Assembly: GCA_943371235.1 (NCBI GenBank)
Contig: CALRTZ010000010.1
Coordinates: 6,428 to 70,427, forward strand
Direction of reading: 5' to 3'
Origin: CAJBVG01 sp943371235
GTDB taxonomy: Bacteria > Bacteroidota > Bacteroidia > Sphingobacteriales > Sphingobacteriaceae
Length of the DNA stretch: 64,000 nucleotides
The notes beneath the pieces were generated by a model that was given only the letters and a program-made list of their open reading frames with translations, ran no database searches and had not been told where the DNA came from. Made by a program: the position numbers and the translations under genes. Below, in pieces: positions 7,037-15,352 of this stretch (positions are counted from its first letter, which is position 1; the number at the start of each line of letters is the position of its first letter).

Positions 7037-8242
7037 TTAATTATTAGCGAATTCCGTGCTTAATTTGTACCTCACAATTCTATTGTTTCCACGATCACAA
7101 ACGTACAGCGTACGATCATAATATGCTACTGCACCGGGGCGGAAAAATTGTTTCGGTCCGGAGCCACGACCACCGAATGATACGTTGATATTCTTTTTAG
7201 AGGTATAACCTGCAGGTGGTGGAACTCCTTCTAAGCCTCCGAGTGTAAATAAATACACCGAATCTTTTTGTTCATCCGTTACAAAAATAAAATTACTTCC
7301 ATCGCCTGCAATGGTAATGCCTTTAGGCTTTCCGAATCTGTTGGGTGTGTAAATAAATCCGTCGGCTTTAGAAGTATCTTGCCCGGCTAAACTGGTGTTT
7401 AAAGAATAAGAAGATCCGAACTCCGAAGATTCGAAGCGGATGTATTGTGCTTTTAAGGTTGTAGCATTTGATAAAGAGGTGAACAAGAAGTCGCCTCCGG
7501 TTTTAACAATATTAGTTTGAGGGCCTTTAGCTAAAGTAGTAATGGCAAAAGGTTCTTTAAAATAATCGGATACCAAACCTTGCTCAGTAGTAACACTCAC
7601 ATTACTTTCGAATTTATCATTTTGGTTAAATAAAATCACTGCATTATCAGGACCACCAATTTGAGTTCCATTATTAGAAGGACCAGTACGAGTAATGTAA
7701 TATTTATTGTCGGCCATAATGCTAATGCCACGTAAATGCACAGCAGTATCTGAAGTAGTAAAACTAGTTTTGAAATAAAATGGATGAACAACTGTTTTAG
7801 TAATTACAGAGGTACTTAATCCATAACCAGAACTGTTATTTAATTTAAGGCGATATACGGCATCAAGTGTATAGTTCACACCGTTTATCACTGTATCTTT
7901 AGTTCCGATGGCTAAGAGCTCTAAACTCCTGTCCATGGCAATTGATTTAACATTAGGGATGCTGCGCTCACCCACTTTTCTGCCCGATTGGTCGAAGCAA
8001 ACAATTTTACTTGCGGTAGGGTCGGCCACATAAATTAATTCATCGTATCCAACCGCAATATCTGTTGGGTTGTTTACTAATTTTATTTCGGGTAAAATCG
8101 GAATAAAGGCAATTGCTTTTTCGTCGTAGTTTGGTACATCAATAAAACCTAAATCGGTTTTATCGCCAAATGGTTTTTCGCATGCACTCAACCCGATTGC
8201 AAGCACCATCAAACTAAAAATATATGTACGAATGTTTTTCAT
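7037..8242 (-). CDS. NHL-type beta-propeller lipoprotein
   Basis: 401 residues. The signal sequence ends in a lipobox (AIGLSAC at residues ~15-21), so the mature protein is lipid-anchored. Repeated motifs typical of NHL/6-bladed propellers follow: PTDIAVGYDELIYVADPTAS, a central blade KPKGITIAGDGSNFIFVTDE, and the C-terminal FRPGAVAYYDRTLYVCDRGN with NRIVRY. Its start codon overlaps the end of the upstream PorV/PorQ-like gene by one base, so the two are coupled. It likely sits on the outer membrane as a scaffold or ligand-binding partner of the TonB receptor encoded upstream. Confidence 0.75.
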   Translation of the reverse strand: MKNIRTYIFSLMVLAIGLSACEKPFGDKTDLGFIDVPNYDEKAIAFIPILPEIKLVNNPTDIAVGYDELIYVADPTASKIVCFDQSGRKVGERSIPNVKSIAMDRSLELLAIGTKDTVINGVNYTLDAVYRLKLNNSSGYGLSTSVITKTVVHPFYFKTSFTTSDTAVHLRGISIMADNKYYITRTGPSNNGTQIGGPDNAVILFNQNDKFESNVSVTTEQGLVSDYFKEPFAITTLAKGPQTNIVKTGGDFLFTSLSNATTLKAQYIRFESSEFGSSYSLNTSLAGQDTSKADGFIYTPNRFGKPKGITIAGDGSNFIFVTDEQKDSVYLFTLGGLEGVPPPAGYTSKKNINVSFGGRGSGPKQFFRPGAVAYYDRTLYVCDRGNNRIVRYKLSTEFANN

Positions 8243-9243
8243 TATCTGCTTTCTTTATTAATTGATAATTGCAAGCCAATTTGTTGTGCAAAACCTAAGT
8301 AAGGGTGTGGATCTGCGGCATAATCAATACGCAGTGGATGACGACCAACACGAGTTCTAATGCCCATACCAAAGGTTGGCATGCTTGAATCTTTTACGCC
8401 TAACTTATATCCCGCTCTTACCGAAATTAAATTCATCCATGCATACTCTACTCCTAAACGAATGTTTTCTGAATTATCATTCGGGTGATGTAATTCTGCA
8501 GCCACTTGTATAGAGTTACGATCGTTTTTGTATGGCACCAAAGAAATTCCCATTTTAAATAAGGTAGGTGCTGCGTAGTTATTAATATCAGGATTATTAG
8601 AACTAAAGGTAGTAAGCGATTTTGTTTCGCCATCTATTTTAGTGTTTACTCCGAAATTATTTAAGAACACGGCGAATCGTAAATCTTTAAAATCTGTTTT
8701 ATATAAAAATCCTAAATCCAACATACCCGAGTGCACTGTGTATTGATCAATGCCTTCATAAATATATTTTACACTTACACCGTAGCTAAAATAATCGGAT
8801 AATATTTTTGCATAACTCGCACCCATTGCCAAGTTCTGAGTGTAGAAATATTGACCAGTTCCGCCTGGTTGAAATTCTGTACGTATTTCCATTGCATCAG
8901 ACCTAAACGATTGCATGTGTAAACTCCAAACGCTGTATTTTTTGGTCGGCACAATTACACTCAAATAAGAGTTTTGCATATCTGCAAAATACATAGTATT
9001 GGAAAGTACATACGTTTGTTGTTTAACATCCACCATGGTTGCAGGGTTAATGTTTGCTGCATATCCATCGCCTGTAACTGCAATTCCAGTTCCACCCATA
9101 GCGGTTTGCCTTGGGCTAGTGCTCAACTTTAAAAAGGTAAAGGCTGCTGTACCTGCACGCTGACCACCCAAATTCGGAATCAACTGCGCAGAAGCAAAAC
9201 TTGTACTTATACTGAGTAATACTGTTATAATTATTCTATTCAT
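8242..9243 (-). CDS. PorV/PorQ-like outer-membrane protein
   Basis: 333 residues, signal peptide MNRIIITVLLSISTSFASAQ. The segment ATAFTFL-like GTAAFTFLKLSTSPRQTAMG, then GTGIAVTGDGYAANINPATM is the PorV/PorQ (UPF0164, FadL-like) signature, and the remainder alternates strands to a C-terminal AQQIGLQLSI strand. Members form 14-stranded barrels that accept cargo from the T9SS translocon or dock sorting enzymes. It lies between a TonB receptor and an NHL lipoprotein rather than with porU, so it is probably a locus-specific homologue rather than the core PorV. Confidence 0.82.
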   Translation of the reverse strand: MNRIIITVLLSISTSFASAQLIPNLGGQRAGTAAFTFLKLSTSPRQTAMGGTGIAVTGDGYAANINPATMVDVKQQTYVLSNTMYFADMQNSYLSVIVPTKKYSVWSLHMQSFRSDAMEIRTEFQPGGTGQYFYTQNLAMGASYAKILSDYFSYGVSVKYIYEGIDQYTVHSGMLDLGFLYKTDFKDLRFAVFLNNFGVNTKIDGETKSLTTFSSNNPDINNYAAPTLFKMGISLVPYKNDRNSIQVAAELHHPNDNSENIRLGVEYAWMNLISVRAGYKLGVKDSSMPTFGMGIRTRVGRHPLRIDYAADPHPYLGFAQQIGLQLSINKESR

Positions 9244-9261
9244 TTGTGTCTGTTTTATTTT

Positions 9262-9298
9262 ATGAGCACACTAGCATACGAACATACTAGCACACTAA
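9262..9298. repeat. TAGTGTGCTAGTATG-type dispersed repeat
   Basis: GCACACTAGCATACGAACAT and the following ACTAGCACACTA form the inverse of the repeat seen after genes at 47334 and 50518. It fills the short gap between the TonB receptor and PorV-like genes and contains the receptor's stop codon. Confidence 0.6.
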
Positions 9299-12108
9299 AA
9301 CTGCCAACTCAATCCTACCATCATTTGCCTTGGGGTTAAAAACCTTGCAGGGTTAAATGGTGGCGCTCCGTTATCTTGTGGATCTGGGTAATTAGGATCT
9401 CTAAAACCATTTGGTAATTGATCGCCTAACTCATACGCTCTACCTGTAACCGGATTTATGATGGCCGCATTTTTATTGTTAAATAAATTTTTCACTTCAA
9501 AACTGAAACTCAATACTTGATCTTTCTTTAATTTAAAATCTCTTGTTATTCTGATGTCGGTATTCCACCATGGGCTACCTAATTCTGAGAATGGATTTTT
9601 ATCATCTGCCTCGTAAATTGGTCGGCCAGTTGGTGCGGTTCCATTTTGATAAAATGGTGTATAACGTAAGCCCGATTTATAAGTAGAAGTGAAGAACACT
9701 CTGAACTTATCAAAACTTACCCTACCAATTCTGAAAGAAGTATCGGGTTTAAATATTACTAATAATTTTAAATCCAAGGGGCGGTCCCAAGCTAAGTACT
9801 GCTCTACCGTTGGCGATACTGCACCGTTTTCTAAAATTTGTAATTGCGACTCTTGTGCGGAATTTGATTTACCTGTTGCAATTTGATAGGCAGTACTGAA
9901 ACTTGCCGATAAATATTTTTTAATACGACGGTTTAAAGTTACTTCGAAACCACGAATACGTGCATAATCTTGGTTGATGCTGAAATTCTTTTCTACAAAT
10001 CGGCCTGTTTGATCTTTTACAATTATTCTACGACTTACGATGTAATCAAACTTATCATTATAAAAAGCTGTTGCGGTAATTGCGAAGTTAGAGGTTACTT
10101 GTGTTTTTATCCCTACTTCATACGATACAGTTACCTCTGGATTTATATCGGGGTTTCCTAGGTTTGATAAGAAAGATCTGTTTTGAAAAACAGGATCTAA
10201 ACCTGCATATACAAAACGCGGGTGAGGCAATCTGCTTAAATGCCCATAGTTAAAATACAATACATTGTTTTCTGAAACCGGGAAAGAAACTCTCAGCTTC
10301 GGTAACAAACGGAATTTAAATCGGCGACCAAAAATATCGGTAGAATTATTCATATAACTCTCGCGGATGGGATCAATTACAGGTGCTGCAGGATCATTCA
10401 CCGCATTATCAGCAAACTTGCCGGGAGCCCAATAATTTAAACGTACTCCGAGGTTTACAATGATACCTTTATAACGCAATTCATCTTGCACATAAATACC
10501 TCCTGTTGCTGGTTTCACTTTCCATATATCATTACTTTGCCCAATGCTACTAGATGCTGTAGTAGTCGTATCGTCGATAATAATTGGAGCACCAATCCAA
10601 GGGCGAGTAACGTCTACCCATTGGTATTCTTGCTCTTTATGTTCTATACCAAAACTAATAAAGTTGGTTTTATTAGGCGTGTAATTGAATTTTACTTTGA
10701 AGGTATTTTCTATCGCGTAGTGGTCGTGCCATAGCGTAGAAACCCCGCCGTTGTTATATAATCCGGGACCAGGATTTACAAAAATAACTGAGTCGTTCGG
10801 ATTGTAAATCGTAACCGGATCGGAAACGATTGATTGAGGATCGTAAATTTGATCGATGGTTGATGGGCGGAATGGGCGACCGTTTGCATCGGCTCTTAAG
10901 TTCGTAAACAAACGAGCAAAAGAAACATCCATTGACAATTTTGGATTAAATAAATTTAAATATTGAATGATGGTTAAGTTGGATTTATGCGTGTAAGTAG
11001 TTGCATTATCCATGTTCAAACTAAACAAATATTGATAACCCGGCGTAACGATTGCGTTGTTACCAATAATTTGTAATGAACGAGTATTCTGATTGATGTT
11101 TAATGAATTTTGATTAGAGATAGATAATTTTCTACCTGGTTTAATATTGTAGGTAATTTTAAAAGTGTTCGACCATTTGTTGTCTTCTCTTGGAGCAAAA
11201 ATAGAATCGTTGTTGGGTACTAAAGAGGAGTGTAATTGTTTTGCCGGAGTTTTAAAAAACTCATCGGTTAACTCCATATTGAAACTGGTAAAGAAAGTAA
11301 TTTTTTTCTTTGTTCCGGGTATCGGACCACTGAGAGATAAACTCAACATGTCTGTATTCCATTGCGACCTTTCATTGAAGCCTAAATTATCTCTGAAATA
11401 AGCACCACCGAAACGGTAACGATCGGAACCTTCGCGAATACGAGTTAATACCACACCCGAAGTTCCTTCGCCGTACTCTGCACCTACCCCACCAGTAATT
11501 ACTTCAATATCATTAATTGCATTGGCGGCAATCTCTACTCCGAAACCTGTACCAGCCAAAGGGTCTTGTGCATTTATACCGTCTACTAAATATTGTGTTT
11601 CATATACACGACCACCACGAATTTGTAAACCATCTGGGTTCTGACTTACACCTGCTTGATTGGCTACAATAGATTGAACGTCTTTTACGCTCATGTCTTT
11701 TATATCTTCCGAAGTTACTTTTGTACTCGATTTACCCGACTCTAAATCTATAATTGTTTTTTGTCCGAGTACTTCTACCACACCAATTTCCGTACTTACT
11801 TCACTCAATTGTAAGTTTAAGGTAGTAGTACCAGCTGCTGTAACTTTTACTCCGTTATAAATTAATTCTTTGTATCCTAAGTACACCACTTTAAGTGTAT
11901 AGTCGCCCGGCTTTACATTTGTTAAGGTGTAATTTCCATTAAAATCTGTTGGCACAGCAAGGTAGGTACCCACAATACTCACGGTGGCGCCTATAATGGC
12001 TTCCTTCGTTTTTTTGTCGATAACCTTTCCTTTGATGCTACCGTTTTGTGCATGGGTTTGCAGGGCGGCGGCAGTAAGGATAATAAATACGAGTAAAATT
12101 CTTTTCAT
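9295..12108 (-). CDS. TonB-dependent receptor with N-terminal carboxypeptidase-like domain
   Basis: 937 residues, signal peptide MKRILLVFIILTAAALQTHA. Residues ~24-110 are a CarboxypepD_reg-like Ig domain (GSIKGKVIDKKTKEAIIGAT, then YLGYKELIYNGVKV). The plug follows at ~120-230: DMSVKDVQSIVANQAG, then LQIRGGRVYETQYLVDGIN. The rest is the 22-strand barrel, ending in a typical QMMVGLSWQF. No SusD partner is adjacent, so it is not a classical SusCD glycan importer. It would take up a substrate across the outer membrane using TonB energy, or serve as a surface scaffold together with the PorV/PorQ-like and NHL proteins downstream. Confidence 0.9.
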   Translation of the reverse strand: MKRILLVFIILTAAALQTHAQNGSIKGKVIDKKTKEAIIGATVSIVGTYLAVPTDFNGNYTLTNVKPGDYTLKVVYLGYKELIYNGVKVTAAGTTTLNLQLSEVSTEIGVVEVLGQKTIIDLESGKSSTKVTSEDIKDMSVKDVQSIVANQAGVSQNPDGLQIRGGRVYETQYLVDGINAQDPLAGTGFGVEIAANAINDIEVITGGVGAEYGEGTSGVVLTRIREGSDRYRFGGAYFRDNLGFNERSQWNTDMLSLSLSGPIPGTKKKITFFTSFNMELTDEFFKTPAKQLHSSLVPNNDSIFAPREDNKWSNTFKITYNIKPGRKLSISNQNSLNINQNTRSLQIIGNNAIVTPGYQYLFSLNMDNATTYTHKSNLTIIQYLNLFNPKLSMDVSFARLFTNLRADANGRPFRPSTIDQIYDPQSIVSDPVTIYNPNDSVIFVNPGPGLYNNGGVSTLWHDHYAIENTFKVKFNYTPNKTNFISFGIEHKEQEYQWVDVTRPWIGAPIIIDDTTTTASSSIGQSNDIWKVKPATGGIYVQDELRYKGIIVNLGVRLNYWAPGKFADNAVNDPAAPVIDPIRESYMNNSTDIFGRRFKFRLLPKLRVSFPVSENNVLYFNYGHLSRLPHPRFVYAGLDPVFQNRSFLSNLGNPDINPEVTVSYEVGIKTQVTSNFAITATAFYNDKFDYIVSRRIIVKDQTGRFVEKNFSINQDYARIRGFEVTLNRRIKKYLSASFSTAYQIATGKSNSAQESQLQILENGAVSPTVEQYLAWDRPLDLKLLVIFKPDTSFRIGRVSFDKFRVFFTSTYKSGLRYTPFYQNGTAPTGRPIYEADDKNPFSELGSPWWNTDIRITRDFKLKKDQVLSFSFEVKNLFNNKNAAIINPVTGRAYELGDQLPNGFRDPNYPDPQDNGAPPFNPARFLTPRQMMVGLSWQF

Positions 12109-12164
12109 ATTTTAATCTCTGTTTAGAGTAAGTTCACAATTCTGATATTAAGTATAATTTTTTC

Positions 12165-12229
12165 TTTTACACAGAGGCACAGAGAGCACAGAGTAACTTT
12201 CTCTGTGTGCTCGGTGTCTTTGTGTAAAA
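12165..12229. repeat. CACAGAG-type palindrome, 3' flank of the GxxExxY gene
   Basis: Left arm 12165-12193 (TTTTACACAGAGGCACAGAG...) and right arm 12201-12229 (...GTGTCTTTGTGTAAAA) are imperfect inverted repeats around a 7-nt loop. Lies 6 nt past the GxxExxY stop codon. It has the same consensus as the palindrome on the other side of that gene. Confidence 0.85.
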
Positions 12230-12235
12230 GATTTT

Positions 12236-12610
12236 TTAATTAATCAATCTCGTTATTCCGTCTTTCAAAAAGGGAATATTGAAATTAATCAGCAAGCCCA
12301 TTTTCTTGTTCGATAATTTTAAATAAGTTAATAATTGAGATTTATGAACAGGCAATATATTTTCAATCGCTTTTAATTCAAGTATTAATCTATTATCAAC
12401 TAAAATATCTACAATAAAAACTTTATCTAATTCTTCTCCTTTATAAATAATTTTTAAAGGAACATTCTCTTTACAAAAAATATTCTTTCTCTTAAGCTCT
12501 TTTACCAAACATTCTTGATAAACTGATTCTAATAATCCAGGACCTAAAGTTTTATGAACTTCAATGGAAGCTCCAATTACTAATTTTGTTAATTCATTTA
12601 TCTCCATCAC
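12236..12610 (-). CDS. GxxExxY-family protein (PD-(D/E)XK nuclease-like)
   Basis: 124 residues. The family hallmark GLLESVYQECL (G-x-x-E-x-x-Y) is at residues ~24-34. The C-terminal half has the PD-(D/E)XK-like core: an aspartate in FIVDILVDNRL followed by LILELKAIE (E-x-K). Then comes HKSQLLTYLKLSNKKMGLLI, a conserved closing block. The family is widespread, usually stand-alone, with no established reaction; nuclease activity is inferred from fold. Here it interrupts an otherwise uniform minus-strand surface-protein locus and is bracketed on both sides by palindromes of one consensus, which suggests that gene plus palindromes arrived as a unit. Confidence 0.9.
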   Translation of the reverse strand: MMEINELTKLVIGASIEVHKTLGPGLLESVYQECLVKELKRKNIFCKENVPLKIIYKGEELDKVFIVDILVDNRLILELKAIENILPVHKSQLLTYLKLSNKKMGLLINFNIPFLKDGITRLIN

Positions 12611-12634
12611 AAATCTCCTTTAATTTTTTTTTCC

Positions 12635-12697
12635 TTTACACAGAGACTCAGAGAGCACAGAGAAACTTGCTTTGTGCTCTCTGTGTCTCTGTGTAAA
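12635..12697. repeat. CACAGAG-type palindrome, 5' flank of the GxxExxY gene
   Basis: TTTACACAGAGACTCAGAGA with the following GCACA (12635-12659) pairs with TGTGCTCTCTGTGTCTCTG with TGTAAA (12673-12697): 25-bp arms, one mismatch, 13-nt loop. Consensus matches the palindrome at 12165-12229 and half of the element at 62574. Confidence 0.88.
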
Positions 12698-12729
12698 AGA
12701 TTTTTTTTAATTAATATATTTATATAATA

Positions 12730-14238
12730 CTACCATCCAAACTCATCCATAAAAACTTTCTCAAAAAACTTCTTCAATTCATCTTGCTGTCCGTTGCCAT
12801 CTGCATCGGCTTGAAGTTTATATAAATCCATGCTAAAAAATATCTGATTGGTTTGGCTACTTACGTTTAATGTTTTTGCACACATAGTACGAGTGTTTGT
12901 TACTCCATTCGTTCTTCTTATTTGTGCTTTGTAAACAGGCAGTGCACTCGATTTTGCATAGAAAGGATCTACGGCATCTGCGAAGTTGCTAACTTTTAGT
13001 GTTGGGTAACCAACTGCATTTACAGCATCGGGTACAAGTAGTGAATCTACTGGCATAGATGCTTTTTGGTTAGCTGCAAAAAATGTTTGGAAACTGTCTG
13101 CAGGAGAATATTGAAATAAGGTTGATGATTTCGAAAAGGCACCTGTATTTGCATTATTATCAATATCGGTAGCGATTAATAATTTACCACCTTGGTTTAG
13201 GTAATCTTGGAAAGCGCCCGAGCCATCTTCTAGTAACATAAAACCAGGAGCTACAGAACGTGCATTATCAGAATAAATAAAAATCTTGTCGTATAAATTC
13301 ATCATCAACAAAAACGTTGGTCGCCATAATTTAGGGAAGTAAGCATTTGATTGACGGTAGAAATCGTAATAATCAAAAGTACCGTAAGCAGATGAAATGG
13401 CTGCGCGGTATACCACATCGGCATTAGGTGTGGTAGCAATGTTAAAAGCATCTAGTACTAAAAGATCAGAAGTTTTTCTGCGTAAAATAAATGGGTTTAA
13501 GGAATCTACTAAACTCTCTGCACCCGATAAATCTTTTACTTTAATGTAAATGGTATTAGCAGCGCCCACTACCAAACCGTTAATTTTTTTATTTAAATTG
13601 ATAGAGCTGTTGCCTGCATATACAGAGGCTGTAGAGCTTCCATTCGCTTCCGGATTATCGGTTACAAAACTTGCAAAGTTGAAGTTTTTAGAAATAGCAA
13701 ACCATGTACCGTTATTGATTTTTACATATACAGAATCGAGTGTTGCTGCACCGTCTAAATCATTAGCTGTCCAGAAAATAGAGAACACAGAATACACCGA
13801 ATCTCCTTTGATATAATTTCTATCCATTGCGATGGTAGGCAATGTATTCTTAATAGGAATTTTTATGAATGCTGGCGTTTTGTCTTTGTTGCCATCGTTA
13901 TCAATAGCACGTACATAAAAATTTATATCAGTAGTATCGGTTCCTGCGTTCAAAGAAAAACGGAAAGTAGAATCTTGCTCGGTGGTGTACGCCCAAGTAA
14001 TGTTATCGAAGGAAATTTCGTAACCAGTAACGTACCCGTCTTTATCGTCTGCCGACCAGTTCATTTCTACCACAGCATTTAAGCGGTCGGTACCTGTACG
14101 GTTTATGCTCGATAAAAATATTTTTGTATCGGGGTCGGTATTGGGTTTTAACTCATCTTCTTTTTTACAAGAGAAAAGCAGACTTAATACTAGAACAGCA
14201 AATAGCGTTCTATGGCTCAAATTAAAGGTTTTTATCAT
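12730..14238 (-). CDS. Lipoprotein with fibronectin-like domains and a C-terminal GATase-like region
   Basis: 502 residues. The leader ends in LLFSCKK, a lipobox at about residue 24. Residues ~45-250 look like two fibronectin III-type/Ig modules (VEMNWSADDKDGYVTGYEIS; FSIFWTANDLDGAATLDSVY). The second half (YDKIFIYSDNARSV, then GAFQDYLNQGGKLLIATDID) resembles the ThuA/GATase1-like fold in which a strand-turn-helix ends in GGKLLI; a catalytic Cys-His pair cannot be identified. The gene sits between another lipoprotein gene and the GxxExxY insertion in the surface locus. Function unknown; surface binding is the likeliest role. Confidence 0.6.
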   Translation of the reverse strand: MIKTFNLSHRTLFAVLVLSLLFSCKKEDELKPNTDPDTKIFLSSINRTGTDRLNAVVEMNWSADDKDGYVTGYEISFDNITWAYTTEQDSTFRFSLNAGTDTTDINFYVRAIDNDGNKDKTPAFIKIPIKNTLPTIAMDRNYIKGDSVYSVFSIFWTANDLDGAATLDSVYVKINNGTWFAISKNFNFASFVTDNPEANGSSTASVYAGNSSINLNKKINGLVVGAANTIYIKVKDLSGAESLVDSLNPFILRRKTSDLLVLDAFNIATTPNADVVYRAAISSAYGTFDYYDFYRQSNAYFPKLWRPTFLLMMNLYDKIFIYSDNARSVAPGFMLLEDGSGAFQDYLNQGGKLLIATDIDNNANTGAFSKSSTLFQYSPADSFQTFFAANQKASMPVDSLLVPDAVNAVGYPTLKVSNFADAVDPFYAKSSALPVYKAQIRRTNGVTNTRTMCAKTLNVSSQTNQIFFSMDLYKLQADADGNGQQDELKKFFEKVFMDEFGW

Positions 14239-14300
14239 AAAAATAAATCGAGCTAAAATACTTGATTTTTAAGCAGAAAAAAAATATTCAAGGTTAAATC

Positions 14301-15131
14301 TTAGTAAATTCTCATACTAAATTGAAAGCCCTCAGAACGTATGCTGTTTAAGGGTTTAAAGTATAAAAAAGTGGGTTCTTTTTTGTTTAAGCCGTATTGG
14401 TAGATTCCCTTTTGATATAATATAGATGATTGTGGTAAATTTTGGCTGAAATAATAGGGTAAAATACTCGAAATATCTTCTAATTCTTGAAAATCGGGCT
14501 TACTCAATAATAATATAAATGGCAATAATTCATTACAATATCGAAGGCTATTAAAATCTGATGAATATTGATAGGATTCGTTTTGAGCCGGACCGAAACA
14601 AGCCCCTAAGTTTGCAGCTAAACAGAAATCATACTGATCTTGTATAGCACCTAGGTCGCCACCTATTGTTAATTGTCTTTTAAGTATTTGTTGAACAAAG
14701 CCAGTATCTGCGTTATAAACAAATTGTATCGCAATTGGATTTTGTAATCTCTTGTATTTAATTGTTGAAATTAATGATCGTTTCGCTCCTCCTACTTGTG
14801 TGTAAGCAATATCAATGTCTTCTCCTGCCGACGACATATCATTTAGTTTTACAATTCTATAATTGGTATATTCTGGTATGTATTGTTTGGTAATTCCGGT
14901 TTTATCATACTGTATTAAAATCTCCTCCCATGCGTACCCAATTCCAGTATCGAGTTTAAAGCTGAAATGTGTTTCCTTAAGATTGGTATCGGTAAAATAC
15001 ATATCTGTAACTCTGTACCCAAAACTTACGGTGTCTTTTGGAGGGATTATGTAAGTGGCCACAGGGCTGTAGGAGTCTTTCTTGCAAGCAGCTAGCAGGA
15101 GCATGGTTAGAAGAATGAGGGCGGGTTTCAT
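14301..15131 (-). CDS. Lipoprotein of unknown function
   Basis: 276 residues. Signal peptide MKPALILLTMLLLAACKKDS with a clear lipobox (LLAAC). No domain was recognised in the mature part, which is beta-rich, with aromatic residues and few charged clusters (for example FLYFKPLNSIRSEGFQFSM near the end). It lies 62 nt upstream of the next lipoprotein gene and is preceded by a long palindrome and a terminator-like hairpin, so it may begin a second transcription unit of the locus. Confidence 0.6.
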   Translation of the reverse strand: MKPALILLTMLLLAACKKDSYSPVATYIIPPKDTVSFGYRVTDMYFTDTNLKETHFSFKLDTGIGYAWEEILIQYDKTGITKQYIPEYTNYRIVKLNDMSSAGEDIDIAYTQVGGAKRSLISTIKYKRLQNPIAIQFVYNADTGFVQQILKRQLTIGGDLGAIQDQYDFCLAANLGACFGPAQNESYQYSSDFNSLRYCNELLPFILLLSKPDFQELEDISSILPYYFSQNLPQSSILYQKGIYQYGLNKKEPTFLYFKPLNSIRSEGFQFSMRIY

Positions 15132-15192
15132 GAATTGTGAATTGTGAATTTTAAAGTTACGATATTGCTGTTTTGTTTCCTTTTCTTTTGCG

Positions 15193-15267
15193 TTCTTTGC
15201 GAAAACTTTGCGCTTTTTGCGTGAACGTTTTTATTTCACGCAAAGTTCGCAAAGTTTTCGCAAAGGA
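15193..15267. repeat. TTCACGCAAAG-type palindrome (33-bp arms)
   Basis: Left arm 15193-15225 and right arm 15235-15267 are inverted copies (about 29 of 33 positions pair) around a 9-nt loop; the inner ends read GCGTGAA / TTCACGC. The sequence family is the same as the right part of the repeats at 3402 and 6219, where the unit carries a long insert between the arms. Confidence 0.85.
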
Positions 15268-15281
15268 GCAATTAACAAAAG

Positions 15282-15315
15282 AAAGGAGCTTCTCCATTTC
15301 TGAAGAAGCTCCTTT
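15282..15315 (-). terminator. Terminator-like hairpin after the 703-residue T9SS protein gene
   Basis: AAAGGAGCTTCT (15282-15293) and AGAAGCTCCTTT (15304-15315) form a perfect 12-bp stem with a 10-nt loop, 38 nt past the stop codon at 15353. On the minus strand it is followed by CTTTTGTT, consistent with intrinsic termination. Confidence 0.75.
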
Positions 15316-15352
15316 TATAAAATTCTAAATACTAAAATCTAAATTCTAAATT

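Noticed and set aside
12236..12610. Classical insertion sequence around the GxxExxY gene
   Set aside because: No transposase motif and no target-site duplication could be seen; the flanking elements are separate palindromes rather than one pair of terminal inverted repeats.
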